Shown piece by piece: positions 39,306-48,465 of a stretch of 64,000 nt of DNA. The stretch's first letter is position 1. Each line of letters begins with the position of its first letter. A program made the position numbers and the translations under genes. The DNA lies in contig NZ_MSPP01000001.1 in assembly GCF_002150005.2 (NCBI RefSeq), positions 1,115,293 to 1,179,292 of the forward strand. The letters are read 5' to 3'. The notes beneath the pieces are model-generated. The model was not told the DNA's origin, made no database searches, and worked only from the letters and a program-made list of their open reading frames with translations. Origin of the DNA: Marivivens niveibacter (GTDB taxonomy: Bacteria; Pseudomonadota; Alphaproteobacteria; Rhodobacterales; Rhodobacteraceae).

Positions 39306-39478
39306 ACCGGTGTTTCGTCGTGTAACGCGTGCCGTAGTCGGGCGTTAACTTCGATCTCTGCCAACTCGATTTCCGTTAACGGCGCGGGTCGGACCAACGG
39401 GATGATGGTGACGACCTCATCCTCTATGATGTGTTCTGTTTTTGGTTTTTTGAAAAAATTCGCAACTAAGTTCAACAT
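39302..39478 (-). CDS. Small hypothetical protein
   Basis: About 58 residues from ATG 39478 (GGAAGG upstream), or 66 from an earlier ATG at 39502. It has an amphipathic N-terminus (MLNLVANFFKKPK) and an acidic C-terminal half. No family was recognised. It overlaps the end of the RHH gene by 4 bases in a convergent arrangement. Coding status is uncertain. Confidence 0.4.
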   Translation of the reverse strand: MLNLVANFFKKPKTEHIIEDEVVTIIPLVRPAPLTEIELAEIEVNARLRHALHDETPV

Positions 39479-39590
39479 TTCAACGCCTTCCAAACGTTTC
39501 AATGTTTACGAAATCTACCAATCGCGCGCTATAAACCTGCGGCAATCCACATATATCGCAAGATATACGGCATAGGTGCCCTGAAATAGG

Positions 39591-40946
39591 CTAAGGTCGC
39601 TTGCGAAGCTTTAGCCAAATGCCATCCCTTGACCTGACGGTTAAATGGGCAACGGGAACTGGCACCATATCGGGGATCGGTTCGAATTCGAATGCGCGCA
39701 CCAGCATCGATAACAGCAAAACGCCTTCGGCCATGGCAAACCCAGCGCCCGTACACACCCGCGGTCCAGCTGAAAATGGAATATAGGCCTCTCTTTGGCA
39801 GGACTTGCCATTTTCTGTGTCCCAGCGGGTTGGATCAAACCCATCAGGATTATCCCACAACCGACTGTGACGGTGCAAATGCCATGGCGACAAAACGATT
39901 TGCGACTTCGGCTTCACCGACCGTTTACGGAAACTTTCGGGACAGGTTGCTTCGCGCACCATCATCGGGACGGGCGGATACAAGCGCAAAGTTTCGCGAA
40001 ACACATCGCGACAGAGCTTTAGGCGGGACAAAACAGCAAAGTCGGGTTCGCTGATCGCTTTCGCCTCTTGCGCAACCCGTGTCTGCCAATCGGAATGCGT
40101 CGCCAAAAGATACAGCCCCCAAGCCAAGGCTGACGCGCTCGTTTCGTGCCCAGCTAGGAAAAAGATAGCAACCTGATCTACCATTTCATCAGGCGCAAAT
40201 TTTTGCCCCGTGACAGGATCTATCGTCGTCATGATTTTTGTTGCCAGATCATCAGGCGCGGTGCCTGCGTCGATCTGTTTCTGACGATCATCCACCAATC
40301 CAGCGATCAAAGCCCGAATGTTATGTGCCGTCTTTTTGGTTTCGGATTTGAACAGTCGTGGAAACCAGCGGGGAATTGGAACGAAAGCCGCCAAGTTCAA
40401 AATCGGCTGAGTACGCTGATGCGCCTTGAATTCAGCAAAAACTTTGGATGCTGTTTCATGTTCGATGGGGATCGAAAAAAGCGTTCGAAAAATCACATCC
40501 GCTGCGACGTGGCTGGCGATTTCTTCGATCTCGATCTTTTGGCCATCGTGTCGGGCCAAACGATCCACTGCTGCCATCGCAGCATCATACATTGCGGGAA
40601 AGGTATCACGCAGGCGCCCACCTTCGAACGCGGGATCTATGATCCGACGCTGCTGTTTCCAATGAGCGCCATTTGTCAAAAATACCGAATTTCCCAACAA
40701 CGGTCGCAGACCTTCGCCAATGCGATCGCTTTTGGGAAAATCGTCTGGCCGATCGCGCAGAACCGTTCGTATCAGCGCGGGATCATTGCACAGAAAGCTG
40801 CGGAAAAACGGCGTTTTAAATTCTGCCATCCACGCCCGATACAGCCGTTCGGGTTGCGCAGATAGAATGTCCTGCCGAAACATCCGCAGGTATTGAAACA
40901 GTGAAACACGATCACGCCGAGATGTCGGTTTAGGCGGGTTGGTCAT
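39591..40946 (-). CDS. Cytochrome P450
   Basis: 451-residue soluble P450. The I-helix oxygen-activation motif is AGHETSASAL, the K-helix ExxR is ETLR (followed by LYPPVPMMVREA), and the heme loop FSAGPRVCTGAGF has the cysteine ligand at about residue 398. It resembles fatty-acid or terpene-hydroxylating bacterial P450s, but the substrate cannot be predicted. No ferredoxin or reductase is adjacent. The start overlaps the stop of the upstream hydrolase-like gene (ATGA), indicating a two-gene operon. Confidence 0.93.
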   Translation of the reverse strand: MTNPPKPTSRRDRVSLFQYLRMFRQDILSAQPERLYRAWMAEFKTPFFRSFLCNDPALIRTVLRDRPDDFPKSDRIGEGLRPLLGNSVFLTNGAHWKQQRRIIDPAFEGGRLRDTFPAMYDAAMAAVDRLARHDGQKIEIEEIASHVAADVIFRTLFSIPIEHETASKVFAEFKAHQRTQPILNLAAFVPIPRWFPRLFKSETKKTAHNIRALIAGLVDDRQKQIDAGTAPDDLATKIMTTIDPVTGQKFAPDEMVDQVAIFFLAGHETSASALAWGLYLLATHSDWQTRVAQEAKAISEPDFAVLSRLKLCRDVFRETLRLYPPVPMMVREATCPESFRKRSVKPKSQIVLSPWHLHRHSRLWDNPDGFDPTRWDTENGKSCQREAYIPFSAGPRVCTGAGFAMAEGVLLLSMLVRAFEFEPIPDMVPVPVAHLTVRSRDGIWLKLRKRP

Positions 40947-42157
40947 GGCGCAACCGATATAAAACGCGATGCTGGCGTTTCTTTGCGACTGCGCGACGGT
41001 GGACGATCTGCATATCGTTCGCGCAGTGTGATCGGACCCGCCGTAATTTGAAAATAGTCATAATCTTTGGGCCGATCGAAAGCGCATAGATATTGGAAAT
41101 GCAGGCGAAAGAATTTCCAACGCAATTCTTTCCAACGTGCTGCAGATAAGGACTGCGTAAACGCCGCTGACATCACCAATGGCCATTTTTTATCCTGCGG
41201 TGCGACGCCCGTCACGCTGACCGGATCACATAGCGCAAAGGCGCATCCATCCCCTGGTGCTGTGACATCCACCCACGCGATTTGATCCTGCGCCGCCATA
41301 AATTCCAAATCGGCACGCAAACGCCATGCATCGCGCAGGAAACTGACCATCGGGATCACTTGACCCAGCGATAAAAACGAAACTGGCGTTCCGTTTAAGT
41401 GGTCAGCCCGCAACAAATCCGCCAAAATCGATACGGACAGATGCGCGCCCGACGAATGGCCAACGACCAAAATTTCGTCGTATCCCTGCTCTTGCGCCGC
41501 GATAATAGAGCCAGCAAATTCCGCCATCCGCGTTTCCAACTGGGGCGGATTAGCCCCGCGCCAGTGCGCTGAATAGGCGTAATCATGCATAAGGTAATAG
41601 GCGAACAATTTGCCATCGATGGACTTGAACCAACGCAGTACCAAAACCACGATAGCTGCAAACGCGCCAATCGCGATCACGGTACCTAAAATTCCGCCGA
41701 CGACATTAACGGGGATCGCTGCGACAGCGCTGCCTATTCCAATCGCCACAAACAACTGCAGCAACAACATGCCCACTGGATATAAGGCCGCAATCACAGG
41801 GCCTTTGCGTAATCGCATCAGTCGGAACAGCGCGCCAGTTGCGATGTATTCATAGGCGGTACGCAGCAATCGCGCATAAGTCGCTGGGATCGTTTGCGAC
41901 ATGCTACCACGAACAATGTCCGACCAAACCAGCACTTCAACATCGGCTTGCGTTTCGCAACCATCAATTTTTGCACTGACGTGCCAGCCATAGCCGCCCT
42001 TGCCCGACTTTGCGGTTTGGGAAATCTCATAGCCGGATATCTGGGCCTGATCCGCGGATTCACGACGGTATAATTCGCGGTAACGGCGCGGGTGGATCGG
42101 ATCATAACCGGGCACGTAAAACACTTTGCGCCGTTTAACTGTTTGCGGTCCTGTCAT
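40943..42157 (-). CDS. Membrane-anchored alpha/beta-hydrolase-like protein paired with P450
   Basis: About 404 residues. A nucleophile elbow VVGHSSGAHLS sits near residue 235, and two or three hydrophobic helices lie at about residues 120-175, suggesting a membrane-anchored serine hydrolase. The N-terminus KVFYVPGYDP is reminiscent of the first strand and oxyanion loop. No close family was recognised. ATG 42157 follows GTAGGGTG; a GTG one codon upstream is possible. It is translationally coupled to the P450 gene, which suggests it prepares or processes the P450 substrate. Confidence 0.65.
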   Translation of the reverse strand: MTGPQTVKRRKVFYVPGYDPIHPRRYRELYRRESADQAQISGYEISQTAKSGKGGYGWHVSAKIDGCETQADVEVLVWSDIVRGSMSQTIPATYARLLRTAYEYIATGALFRLMRLRKGPVIAALYPVGMLLLQLFVAIGIGSAVAAIPVNVVGGILGTVIAIGAFAAIVVLVLRWFKSIDGKLFAYYLMHDYAYSAHWRGANPPQLETRMAEFAGSIIAAQEQGYDEILVVGHSSGAHLSVSILADLLRADHLNGTPVSFLSLGQVIPMVSFLRDAWRLRADLEFMAAQDQIAWVDVTAPGDGCAFALCDPVSVTGVAPQDKKWPLVMSAAFTQSLSAARWKELRWKFFRLHFQYLCAFDRPKDYDYFQITAGPITLRERYADRPPSRSRKETPASRFISVAP

Positions 42158-42221
42158 CACCCTACGCCAAATTATGCGTTCCGATCATCAGGTTAGCGCG
42201 ATTGATCCCAGAACGATAGCC

Positions 42222-42989
42222 CTAGCCGATTTTGGCCAGAAACGGGAATGTGGACAAGAGCCAGTTTGAAAGAACCGTGAATTGGCCTGTTAGCAGCAAA
42301 ATGCCAACGATGATCAAAAACACGCCAGACGTTTTTTCGATCGCGCCCATGTTGCGTTTCATCCAATTCATCAGCCCTTTAAGCCGCGAAAAATAGATGG
42401 CAACCAGCAGGAACGGGATACCTAGTCCAGCCGCATAGGTACCCAGGAGAATGGCACCACGGGCGGCGTTCGCCTCTTGCGCGGCTAGCGATAAGATAGC
42501 CGACAGGATCGGCCCCAGACATGGGGTCCAGCCAAAGGCAAAGGCCAACCCCAAAACATAAGCGCCGACAGCCGAACCACCCTGATCGCGAACGTCAAAG
42601 CGCGCTTCTTTCATCAAAAAAGCGAAACGAAAAACGCCCATGAAATGAAGACCAAAGATGATCACAACAACACCAGCGATGTAGTTGATCCATTCAATAA
42701 TAGACCAATACATTTTTCCAATTATGGACATGCTGTAGCCTAAAAAGATGAAAACCGTTGATAGGCCAAGCACGAAAAATATCGCCGCCAAAATGACACG
42801 ACCACGGGCGCGGCCTTCTCCGGCGTCCATTTCCGAAACGGTAACGCCGCCCATATAGGCAAGATAAGGCGCAGCCACAGGCAAAACGCAGGGGCTAAGG
42901 AATGATAAAAGTCCCGCAATCAACGCAACGGACATCGCGGCCCAAAGGCTCGCATCCATAACAAATTCGGTTGAAAACAGTTCGCCCAT
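42222..42989 (-). CDS. ccdA: Cytochrome c biogenesis protein CcdA
   Basis: 255-residue inner-membrane thiol-disulfide transporter of the DsbD/CcdA family with six helices. The two redox cysteines lie at residue 34 (SFLSPCVLP) and residue 157 (FGWTPCLGP). It moves reducing power from cytosolic thioredoxin to periplasmic partners for cytochrome c assembly. Single gene, downstream of rne with a terminator between. Confidence 0.95.
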   Translation of the reverse strand: MGELFSTEFVMDASLWAAMSVALIAGLLSFLSPCVLPVAAPYLAYMGGVTVSEMDAGEGRARGRVILAAIFFVLGLSTVFIFLGYSMSIIGKMYWSIIEWINYIAGVVVIIFGLHFMGVFRFAFLMKEARFDVRDQGGSAVGAYVLGLAFAFGWTPCLGPILSAILSLAAQEANAARGAILLGTYAAGLGIPFLLVAIYFSRLKGLMNWMKRNMGAIEKTSGVFLIIVGILLLTGQFTVLSNWLLSTFPFLAKIG

Positions 42990-43090
42990 TTTGGTTCCTT
43001 TGCTTCGTCTGACTTGAAATAACGCGACATGCGCAAAAGGTCATCCCAAATGACTGTGCCCTGTCGTCACAGTTTGGCGATGGACTGAAA

Positions 43091-43120
43091 GAAAAGGCCG
43101 CCCCGATGGGACGGCCTTTT
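43091..43120 (-). terminator. Terminator of rne
   Basis: Inverted repeat AAAAGGCCG.CCC / GGG.CGGCCTTTT with one internal mismatch and a 3-base loop, with T-runs on both strands. Confidence 0.85.
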
Positions 43121-43126
43121 GTGTCA

Positions 43127-46018
43127 TTAACCTAGCGACCACCAGCCGCGACGCTTTGGCTGTTCTGGCTCTGGTTCAGGTTTCACATGCTCTTCGGCTT
43201 CTACTGTTTCTACAGCAGCCTCTTCGGCTTGCGATGGCTCTGGCCCTGCGCCAACCGGTGCGGACGTATCCGACGGAGCCTCGACCGGCTCTGGGCTGGC
43301 CACATCCACCGGTTCAGGCTGAACCTCTGGCGCTACCTCTTCGGTTTCTTTCGGCTCTAGCGCTGCTTCTGACACTTCGGCTGCATCACCCTCGACCGTG
43401 CCTTCAACAACCTCGGTTGTTTTTGGCTCTGGTTTCTTGCGGGTGCGGGTCCGTTTCGGCTTTGGCGCTTCCTCGGCAGCGGCGGTTTCATCCGTTGCAG
43501 CTTCAGTCGGCTTTTCGGCCTCAGGCTCTTTCTTTTTGCGGGTACGGGTCCGCTTTGGCTTTGGCGCTTCGGCCTCTGCCTCTGGCGCGGTCTCTGCCGC
43601 TACTTCGCCGTCGACTTCTGGTGCTGGTTCGGCCTTTTTGCGACGCGTGTAGGTGCGTTTTTTCGGCTTCGGCGCTTCTTCGGCCTCAGCTACGCTGTCA
43701 GCAGCAGGTGTTTCGTCTGCGGTTTCTTCTGCGGCTGGTTTGTCAGCTACAGCATCACCCTCGGACCCAGCATCGGAATTTTCTTCAGACGCATTTTCCG
43801 ACGAACCCTCGGTTGCTTCACCTTCACCGTTTGTAGGCTTTTTCCGACGACGACGACGGCGACGGCGCTTTTTAGGCTTTTCGTCTTCGCCCTCTTCGGC
43901 CTCGACCTTGTTTTCTTCGTCCTCGGAAACATCCTGATCATCATCATCTTCGATGACGACGCTTGCGACCGAAACAACAGGCGCAGCAGCAGGCACGATA
44001 CGTGTCGCGGTTTTAAACTTTTCGACTTCGAAATCGGGCGACACTTTGGTCGGGTCGCATTCAATACTGACCGCCATGCCGTAAGTCGATTCAATTTGGG
44101 CCACGTGTTCGCGTTTTTGGTTCATCAAGAAGTTCGCGATCGCAATCGGCGCTTTGACCAGCACCTCTTTCGAACGGCCACGAACGCCTTCTTCTTCCAA
44201 CTGACGCAGGATCGACAGGGCCACGTTGTCATCCGAACGCAGCAGACCCGTTCCATGACAATGCGGACAAGGCTGGGTTGTCGCCTCGATCATGCCGGGG
44301 CGTAGACGCTGACGCGACATTTCCATCAGACCAAAGCCGGAAATGCGACCCACCTGAATGCGGGCGCGGTCGGTTTTCAGCTTTTCCTTCATCCGTTTTT
44401 CAACGGCTGTGTTGTTCTTGCGCTCGTCCATATCGATAAAGTCGATGACGATCAGACCAGCCAAATCGCGCAGACGCAATTGGCGAGCAACTTCGTCAGC
44501 GGCCTCAAGGTTGGTTTTCAGCGCGGTCTGTTCAATCGACCCTTCTTTGGTCGCACGGCCAGAGTTCACGTCAACAGCAACCAATGCTTCGGTCACGCCG
44601 ATCACGATGTAGCCGCCCGACGGCAGTTGAACCACGGGATTGAACATGCCAGCCAGATAGCCTTCGACCTGATAACGGGCGAATAAAGGCAGCTGGTCGG
44701 CGTAGAATTTCACGTTTTTCGAATGGGACGGCATGATCATTTTCATGAAGTCCTTAGCGGTGCGGTAACCGCCCTCGCCTGCAACGATTACTTCTTCGAT
44801 CTCTTTTGAATACAGATCGCGAATGGTGCGTTTGATCAGATCGCCTTCTTCGTAAATCTTGGCCGGAGCCGCAGATTTAAGCGTCAGTTCACGGATCTGT
44901 TCCCACAGCCGTTGCAGATATTCGTAGTCGCGTTTGATTTCGGCTTTGGTCCGCTGGGAACCCGCCGTACGGATGATCAGGCCTGCGCCATCAGGCACAT
45001 CCATTTCATTTGCGATCTCTTTTAGTTTTTTGCGGTCAGCAGCGTTGGTGATTTTGCGGCTGATGCCACCGCCACGCGCGGTGTTTGGCATCAATACGCA
45101 GTAACGCCCAGCTAGCGACAGATAAGTCGTCAGTGCAGCACCCTTGTTGCCGCGCTCTTCTTTGACGACCTGAACCAACAGGACCTGACGGACCTTGATG
45201 ACCTCTTGGATCTTGTAACGCTTTGGACGCGGTTTGCGTGCTGGACGAACCTCTTCGGCATCGTCATCGTCTGCGACCGATTCAATATCATCATCTTCGT
45301 CAGCGTCGTCGTTGCTATCTTCGTCGTCGCTGTCGTCGTTTTCGGACTCATCATCAGACTTGTCGGATGCCTCGGCCACGTCTGCATCAGCGGCTTCGGT
45401 CTCAGCAACCTCTTCTTGGGCTACTTCGGCTGTTTCAGCCGCCTCTTCGGACTTTACGTCTTCTGCGACTGGCTCTTCGGCTACTGCCTCGGCAACCGGT
45501 GCTTCTGTCACCTCTGCTTCGGGCGCATCAATCTGGACAGCCTCATCGGCATTGTCAGACTGATCATCCTCACCCAGATCGATGGTTTCCATGCCCTTCG
45601 GCTCGGCCTCGACCTCTTTGGTGGCGACTGGATCGTTGGATTTTGCAGCAGCCGCTTTGGACCGCGACCGACGACGGCGCGATACCTTCTTTGGCTTTTC
45701 TTCTTCCTCTTCCGCGGCCAAGCTTTCGGCATATGCCTTTTCTTCGGCGATCAGCGCTTCGCGATCAGCGACCGGAATTTGGTAGTAATCTGGGTGGATC
45801 TCGGAAAACGCCAAGAAACCATGACGATTTCCGCCATAGTCTACGAACGCCGCCTGAAGCGACGGTTCAACGCGCGTTACTTTTGCGAGATAAATATTAC
45901 CAGCAAGCTGGCGTTTGGATTGGCTCTCAAAGTCAAACTCTTCTACTTTGTTGCCGTCCACCACTACGACGCGGGTTTCTTCCGCGTGAGTGGCATCGAT
46001 TAGCATCTTCTTTGCCAT
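43127..46018 (-). CDS. rne: Ribonuclease E
   Basis: 963-residue endoribonuclease and degradosome scaffold. The S1 domain begins near residue 33 but is interrupted by a ~190-residue acidic insert rich in Glu, Ala and Asp (roughly residues 85-275). The catalytic metal residues are in AVDVNSGRAT and VIDFIDMD, and the zinc link is CPHCHGTG. The C-terminal half is low complexity, with an arginine block (KRRRRRRRRKK) and repeated PKPKRTRTRKK-type units for RNA and protein contacts. The start at 46018 (MAKKMLIDATHAEETRV) is conserved. The mRNA has a long leader. Confidence 0.97.
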   Translation of the reverse strand: MAKKMLIDATHAEETRVVVVDGNKVEEFDFESQSKRQLAGNIYLAKVTRVEPSLQAAFVDYGGNRHGFLAFSEIHPDYYQIPVADREALIAEEKAYAESLAAEEEEEKPKKVSRRRRSRSKAAAAKSNDPVATKEVEAEPKGMETIDLGEDDQSDNADEAVQIDAPEAEVTEAPVAEAVAEEPVAEDVKSEEAAETAEVAQEEVAETEAADADVAEASDKSDDESENDDSDDEDSNDDADEDDDIESVADDDDAEEVRPARKPRPKRYKIQEVIKVRQVLLVQVVKEERGNKGAALTTYLSLAGRYCVLMPNTARGGGISRKITNAADRKKLKEIANEMDVPDGAGLIIRTAGSQRTKAEIKRDYEYLQRLWEQIRELTLKSAAPAKIYEEGDLIKRTIRDLYSKEIEEVIVAGEGGYRTAKDFMKMIMPSHSKNVKFYADQLPLFARYQVEGYLAGMFNPVVQLPSGGYIVIGVTEALVAVDVNSGRATKEGSIEQTALKTNLEAADEVARQLRLRDLAGLIVIDFIDMDERKNNTAVEKRMKEKLKTDRARIQVGRISGFGLMEMSRQRLRPGMIEATTQPCPHCHGTGLLRSDDNVALSILRQLEEEGVRGRSKEVLVKAPIAIANFLMNQKREHVAQIESTYGMAVSIECDPTKVSPDFEVEKFKTATRIVPAAAPVVSVASVVIEDDDDQDVSEDEENKVEAEEGEDEKPKKRRRRRRRRKKPTNGEGEATEGSSENASEENSDAGSEGDAVADKPAAEETADETPAADSVAEAEEAPKPKKRTYTRRKKAEPAPEVDGEVAAETAPEAEAEAPKPKRTRTRKKKEPEAEKPTEAATDETAAAEEAPKPKRTRTRKKPEPKTTEVVEGTVEGDAAEVSEAALEPKETEEVAPEVQPEPVDVASPEPVEAPSDTSAPVGAGPEPSQAEEAAVETVEAEEHVKPEPEPEQPKRRGWWSLG

Positions 46019-46450
46019 AGGTTCCATTTGCACACGCAAAACGACCCGCCAGCCCCGGAGGTGCTGTGGTTGCGTTTTGGATGTGTCTGTCGTTGGCGAT
46101 CGTCATGCGGCAGGCAAAGAGGCCCCTTGGGGCCGTCATTTTGTTGCCTGTGTCCAGCACGCGTTGCATCGCGGTTCTTCCTTAGCGCCAACCCTTTCGG
46201 GGGCGCCCGTTACAAGCCCGGCGCGTCCGATAAACTCGCGCTGCCAGGGCAATCCTGTGGCCCAATATCGGGCCCGATCAACTCTGTCGGAGGCCGAGTC
46301 GTTTAACCCAAATGCCTGAGACAGTGAAACTTTCCGGAGGTCGGCCGCGCCAATGCGGACGCCATCACGTCCTACTATCTAATCGTGGCTGGGGATAAAT
46401 TACAATGGATAAGTTTCAGATTGACCAAATGAACCTGAAAATCTGGGCTT
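46019..46450 (-). promoter_or_regulatory. Long structured leader and promoter region of rne
   Basis: About 430 bases between the rne start and the next gene, with no credible ORF. Several self-complementary GC-rich segments occur, including the perfect palindrome GGCCCCTTGGGGCC near 46120-46135, CCC..GGGG stretches near 46190-46205 and GGGCCCG near 46275. This fits a long structured 5' UTR, as used by RNase E for autoregulation in other bacteria. The promoter position was not resolved; an AT-rich stretch lies near 46376-46450. Confidence 0.5.
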
Positions 46451-47062
46451 TTAAGGTGAAGCAAAAGCGCCAGCGCACATGATGTTATCACCATCACAGT
46501 CGAACGCACCAACGGTGCCTTCGGTGCCGAAAACGCCCTCGACATACCCCGATGCGTCATAATCTGCGTCGGTGTATTCTAGGGTGCCGAACAATGTGCC
46601 GTTATGGACGTGCCCGTCCATCACGATCTGTCCGTCCGCAGATGCCGCGTCAAAGTTCTGATCATCAAAATCAACGGTGACCGTCATGATTCCATTAACT
46701 TCGTTGTATTCCCAGTCGGAGGGCGAAAAGGAGTCATAGGTGCCCGTGACGACATACATGCCATAAATTGCTGTATGTGACATTGTTCCCGACGTCGGGA
46801 TCGTTCCGACATCCGTGTCGTCCAAAAATCCGGAAACAGCGAACACACCGCGATCACCGGCCATAGTTTCGGGATCTGCCCAGCCATATCCATAGGCGGC
46901 TGCGACGGAACCATTATATTCGACAACCTTGGTCTCTGCGATTTCGGTGATGGCAAAACTGCCGTCTGGCTGCATATCCTCGATGTTCCCACCGAAATAC
47001 AAACGCTCGGACCCAACACAGCCCGCCAAAATCCCAAACGACAAAATCCCGAAAAAACGCAT
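46451..47062 (-). CDS. Predicted outer-membrane lipoprotein, beta-rich
   Basis: 203 residues with a lipoprotein signal (MRFFGILSFGILAGC, lipid cysteine at residue 15). The mature part is glycine-, aspartate- and threonine-rich with short repeated beta-hairpin motifs, ending in FGTEGTVGAFDCDGDN. This recalls the beta-barrel of transferrin-binding-protein-like or factor-H-binding lipoproteins, but the match is by pattern only. Probably exported and anchored in the outer membrane. It lies between dctD and rne on the minus strand. Confidence 0.65.
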   Translation of the reverse strand: MRFFGILSFGILAGCVGSERLYFGGNIEDMQPDGSFAITEIAETKVVEYNGSVAAAYGYGWADPETMAGDRGVFAVSGFLDDTDVGTIPTSGTMSHTAIYGMYVVTGTYDSFSPSDWEYNEVNGIMTVTVDFDDQNFDAASADGQIVMDGHVHNGTLFGTLEYTDADYDASGYVEGVFGTEGTVGAFDCDGDNIMCAGAFASP

Positions 47063-47127
47063 GGCGCCCCACTCAACCTGCATCGCAAACAATTATGGGG
47101 CGTTAAACTAAAGGGCGACTATTGATG

Positions 47128-48459
47128 TCAAAGATAATCCGACCGTTGAAGCCCGTATTTCGCCATTTTTTCGTTCAGCGTACGGCGCGGCAGGCATAGT
47201 TCATCCATGACCGATACAATCGACCCTTTGTGGCGGCGCATAGTGTTGTCGATCAACATACGCTCAAATGCCTCAACGAATTCTTTCAGGGGCTTGCCTT
47301 CAGTCGTCATGGTGGGCGCATGTTCTTCGGTGTCGGACATCAACAAAGATGCGATCGTACCGGATCCGCGGCGCGACTGCAGTACGGCACGTTCAGCCAC
47401 ATTGATCAGTTGACGCACGTTACCGGGCCAAGGAGCTTGCAACAGCTGCGCGGCCTCTTGTGCGGATACTTTGGGCGCGTCACAGCCATATTCATCCGCG
47501 AATTGATCGCTGTAGGATGTGAAAAGCGTTAGAATATCCTCGCCTCGGGCTCTTAAAGGCGGAGCCGTCAGGCGAAGCGCGGCAAGGCGATAGAACAGAT
47601 CGGCGCGCAATTCGCTTTCGCAGGTTTTGTCCTGCTCTTGAAGATTACAAATTGCAATAATCCGCGTCTCTGACGGAGTGCCTTGTTCATTGATCGCTGT
47701 CATCAGGCGCGACTGCTGCGCTGCGGACAAAGATTCAATATCCTCTAGCACAAGCGTTCCGCCGCGGGCTTCTTCCATTGCAGGGATCGGTTCATCATCT
47801 TGGGCAGGCCCAAATAAACGGCGGTTCAGGCTGTCCTCATCAAATGCAGAGCAAGACAGGATAACAAAACGTTTCGACGCCCGCGCGCTGACCGCGTGCA
47901 GCGCATGAGCGATCAAAGTTTTACCAGTGCCAGTTTCACCTTCGATCAAAACGTGACCATCAGACTGACCCAGATCCAGAATATCTTCGCGCAGTCGCTC
48001 CATAACGGGGGACGCGCCGATCAGTTTTTGCATCAACGCGGTGCCGTCGGACAATTCTTTGCGCAAAACGCGGGCATCCAACGTCATCCGACGCGATGCT
48101 GTGGCCTTTTTCGCCAATTCGGTCATGCGGTCTGGATTAAACGGTTTTTCCAGAAAATCGAACGCACCGATCCGCATCGCTTCGACGGCCATAGGAACGT
48201 CACCATGACCTGTAATCATAATCACAGGGATTGAACTGTCCAATCCCTTGAGTTTTCGCAAAAATTGCATCCCATCCATGCCAGGCATGCGAATGTCACT
48301 GATCACAATCCCAGGATAGTCAGGGGTCAGAGCCTTTAACGCATCTTCGGCGCTTGCGAATGTTTCCGTATCAAAGCCAGACAGGGCGAGCCACTGACCG
48401 ATTGATTGGCGCATGTCCTTTTCGTCATCGACGATGGCGATTTTCATGGCCTTACTCAT
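47128..48459 (-). CDS. dctD: DctD-like response regulator lacking the sigma54 loop
   Basis: 443 residues. Receiver domain (~1-120) with phosphoacceptor Asp at residue 55 (VISDIRMPG). AAA+ domain with Walker A GETGTGKT at 174-181 and GGTLVLEDIE near 233-242. C-terminal Fis-type helix (LPRRTLNEKMAKYGL). The GAFTGA loop that contacts sigma54 should lie between LFG at 215 and GGT at 233, but the sequence there is PAQDDEPIPAMEEAR and has no such loop. It probably controls C4-dicarboxylate uptake with its partner kinase. It starts 6 bases after dctB. Confidence 0.9.
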   Translation of the reverse strand: MSKAMKIAIVDDEKDMRQSIGQWLALSGFDTETFASAEDALKALTPDYPGIVISDIRMPGMDGMQFLRKLKGLDSSIPVIMITGHGDVPMAVEAMRIGAFDFLEKPFNPDRMTELAKKATASRRMTLDARVLRKELSDGTALMQKLIGASPVMERLREDILDLGQSDGHVLIEGETGTGKTLIAHALHAVSARASKRFVILSCSAFDEDSLNRRLFGPAQDDEPIPAMEEARGGTLVLEDIESLSAAQQSRLMTAINEQGTPSETRIIAICNLQEQDKTCESELRADLFYRLAALRLTAPPLRARGEDILTLFTSYSDQFADEYGCDAPKVSAQEAAQLLQAPWPGNVRQLINVAERAVLQSRRGSGTIASLLMSDTEEHAPTMTTEGKPLKEFVEAFERMLIDNTMRRHKGSIVSVMDELCLPRRTLNEKMAKYGLQRSDYL

Positions 48460-48465
48460 ACTACG

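Noticed and set aside
45206..46020. Two overlapping ~265-codon frames on the plus strand opposite rne
   Set aside because: Antisense to the acidic insert of RNase E; low-complexity Cys/Phe/Leu- or Arg/Pro-rich translations that mirror Glu/Asp/Ala codons.
46028..46306. Short open frames in the rne leader on both strands
   Set aside because: Overlapping Arg/Pro- and Gly-rich translations without ribosome sites; better read as a structured leader.
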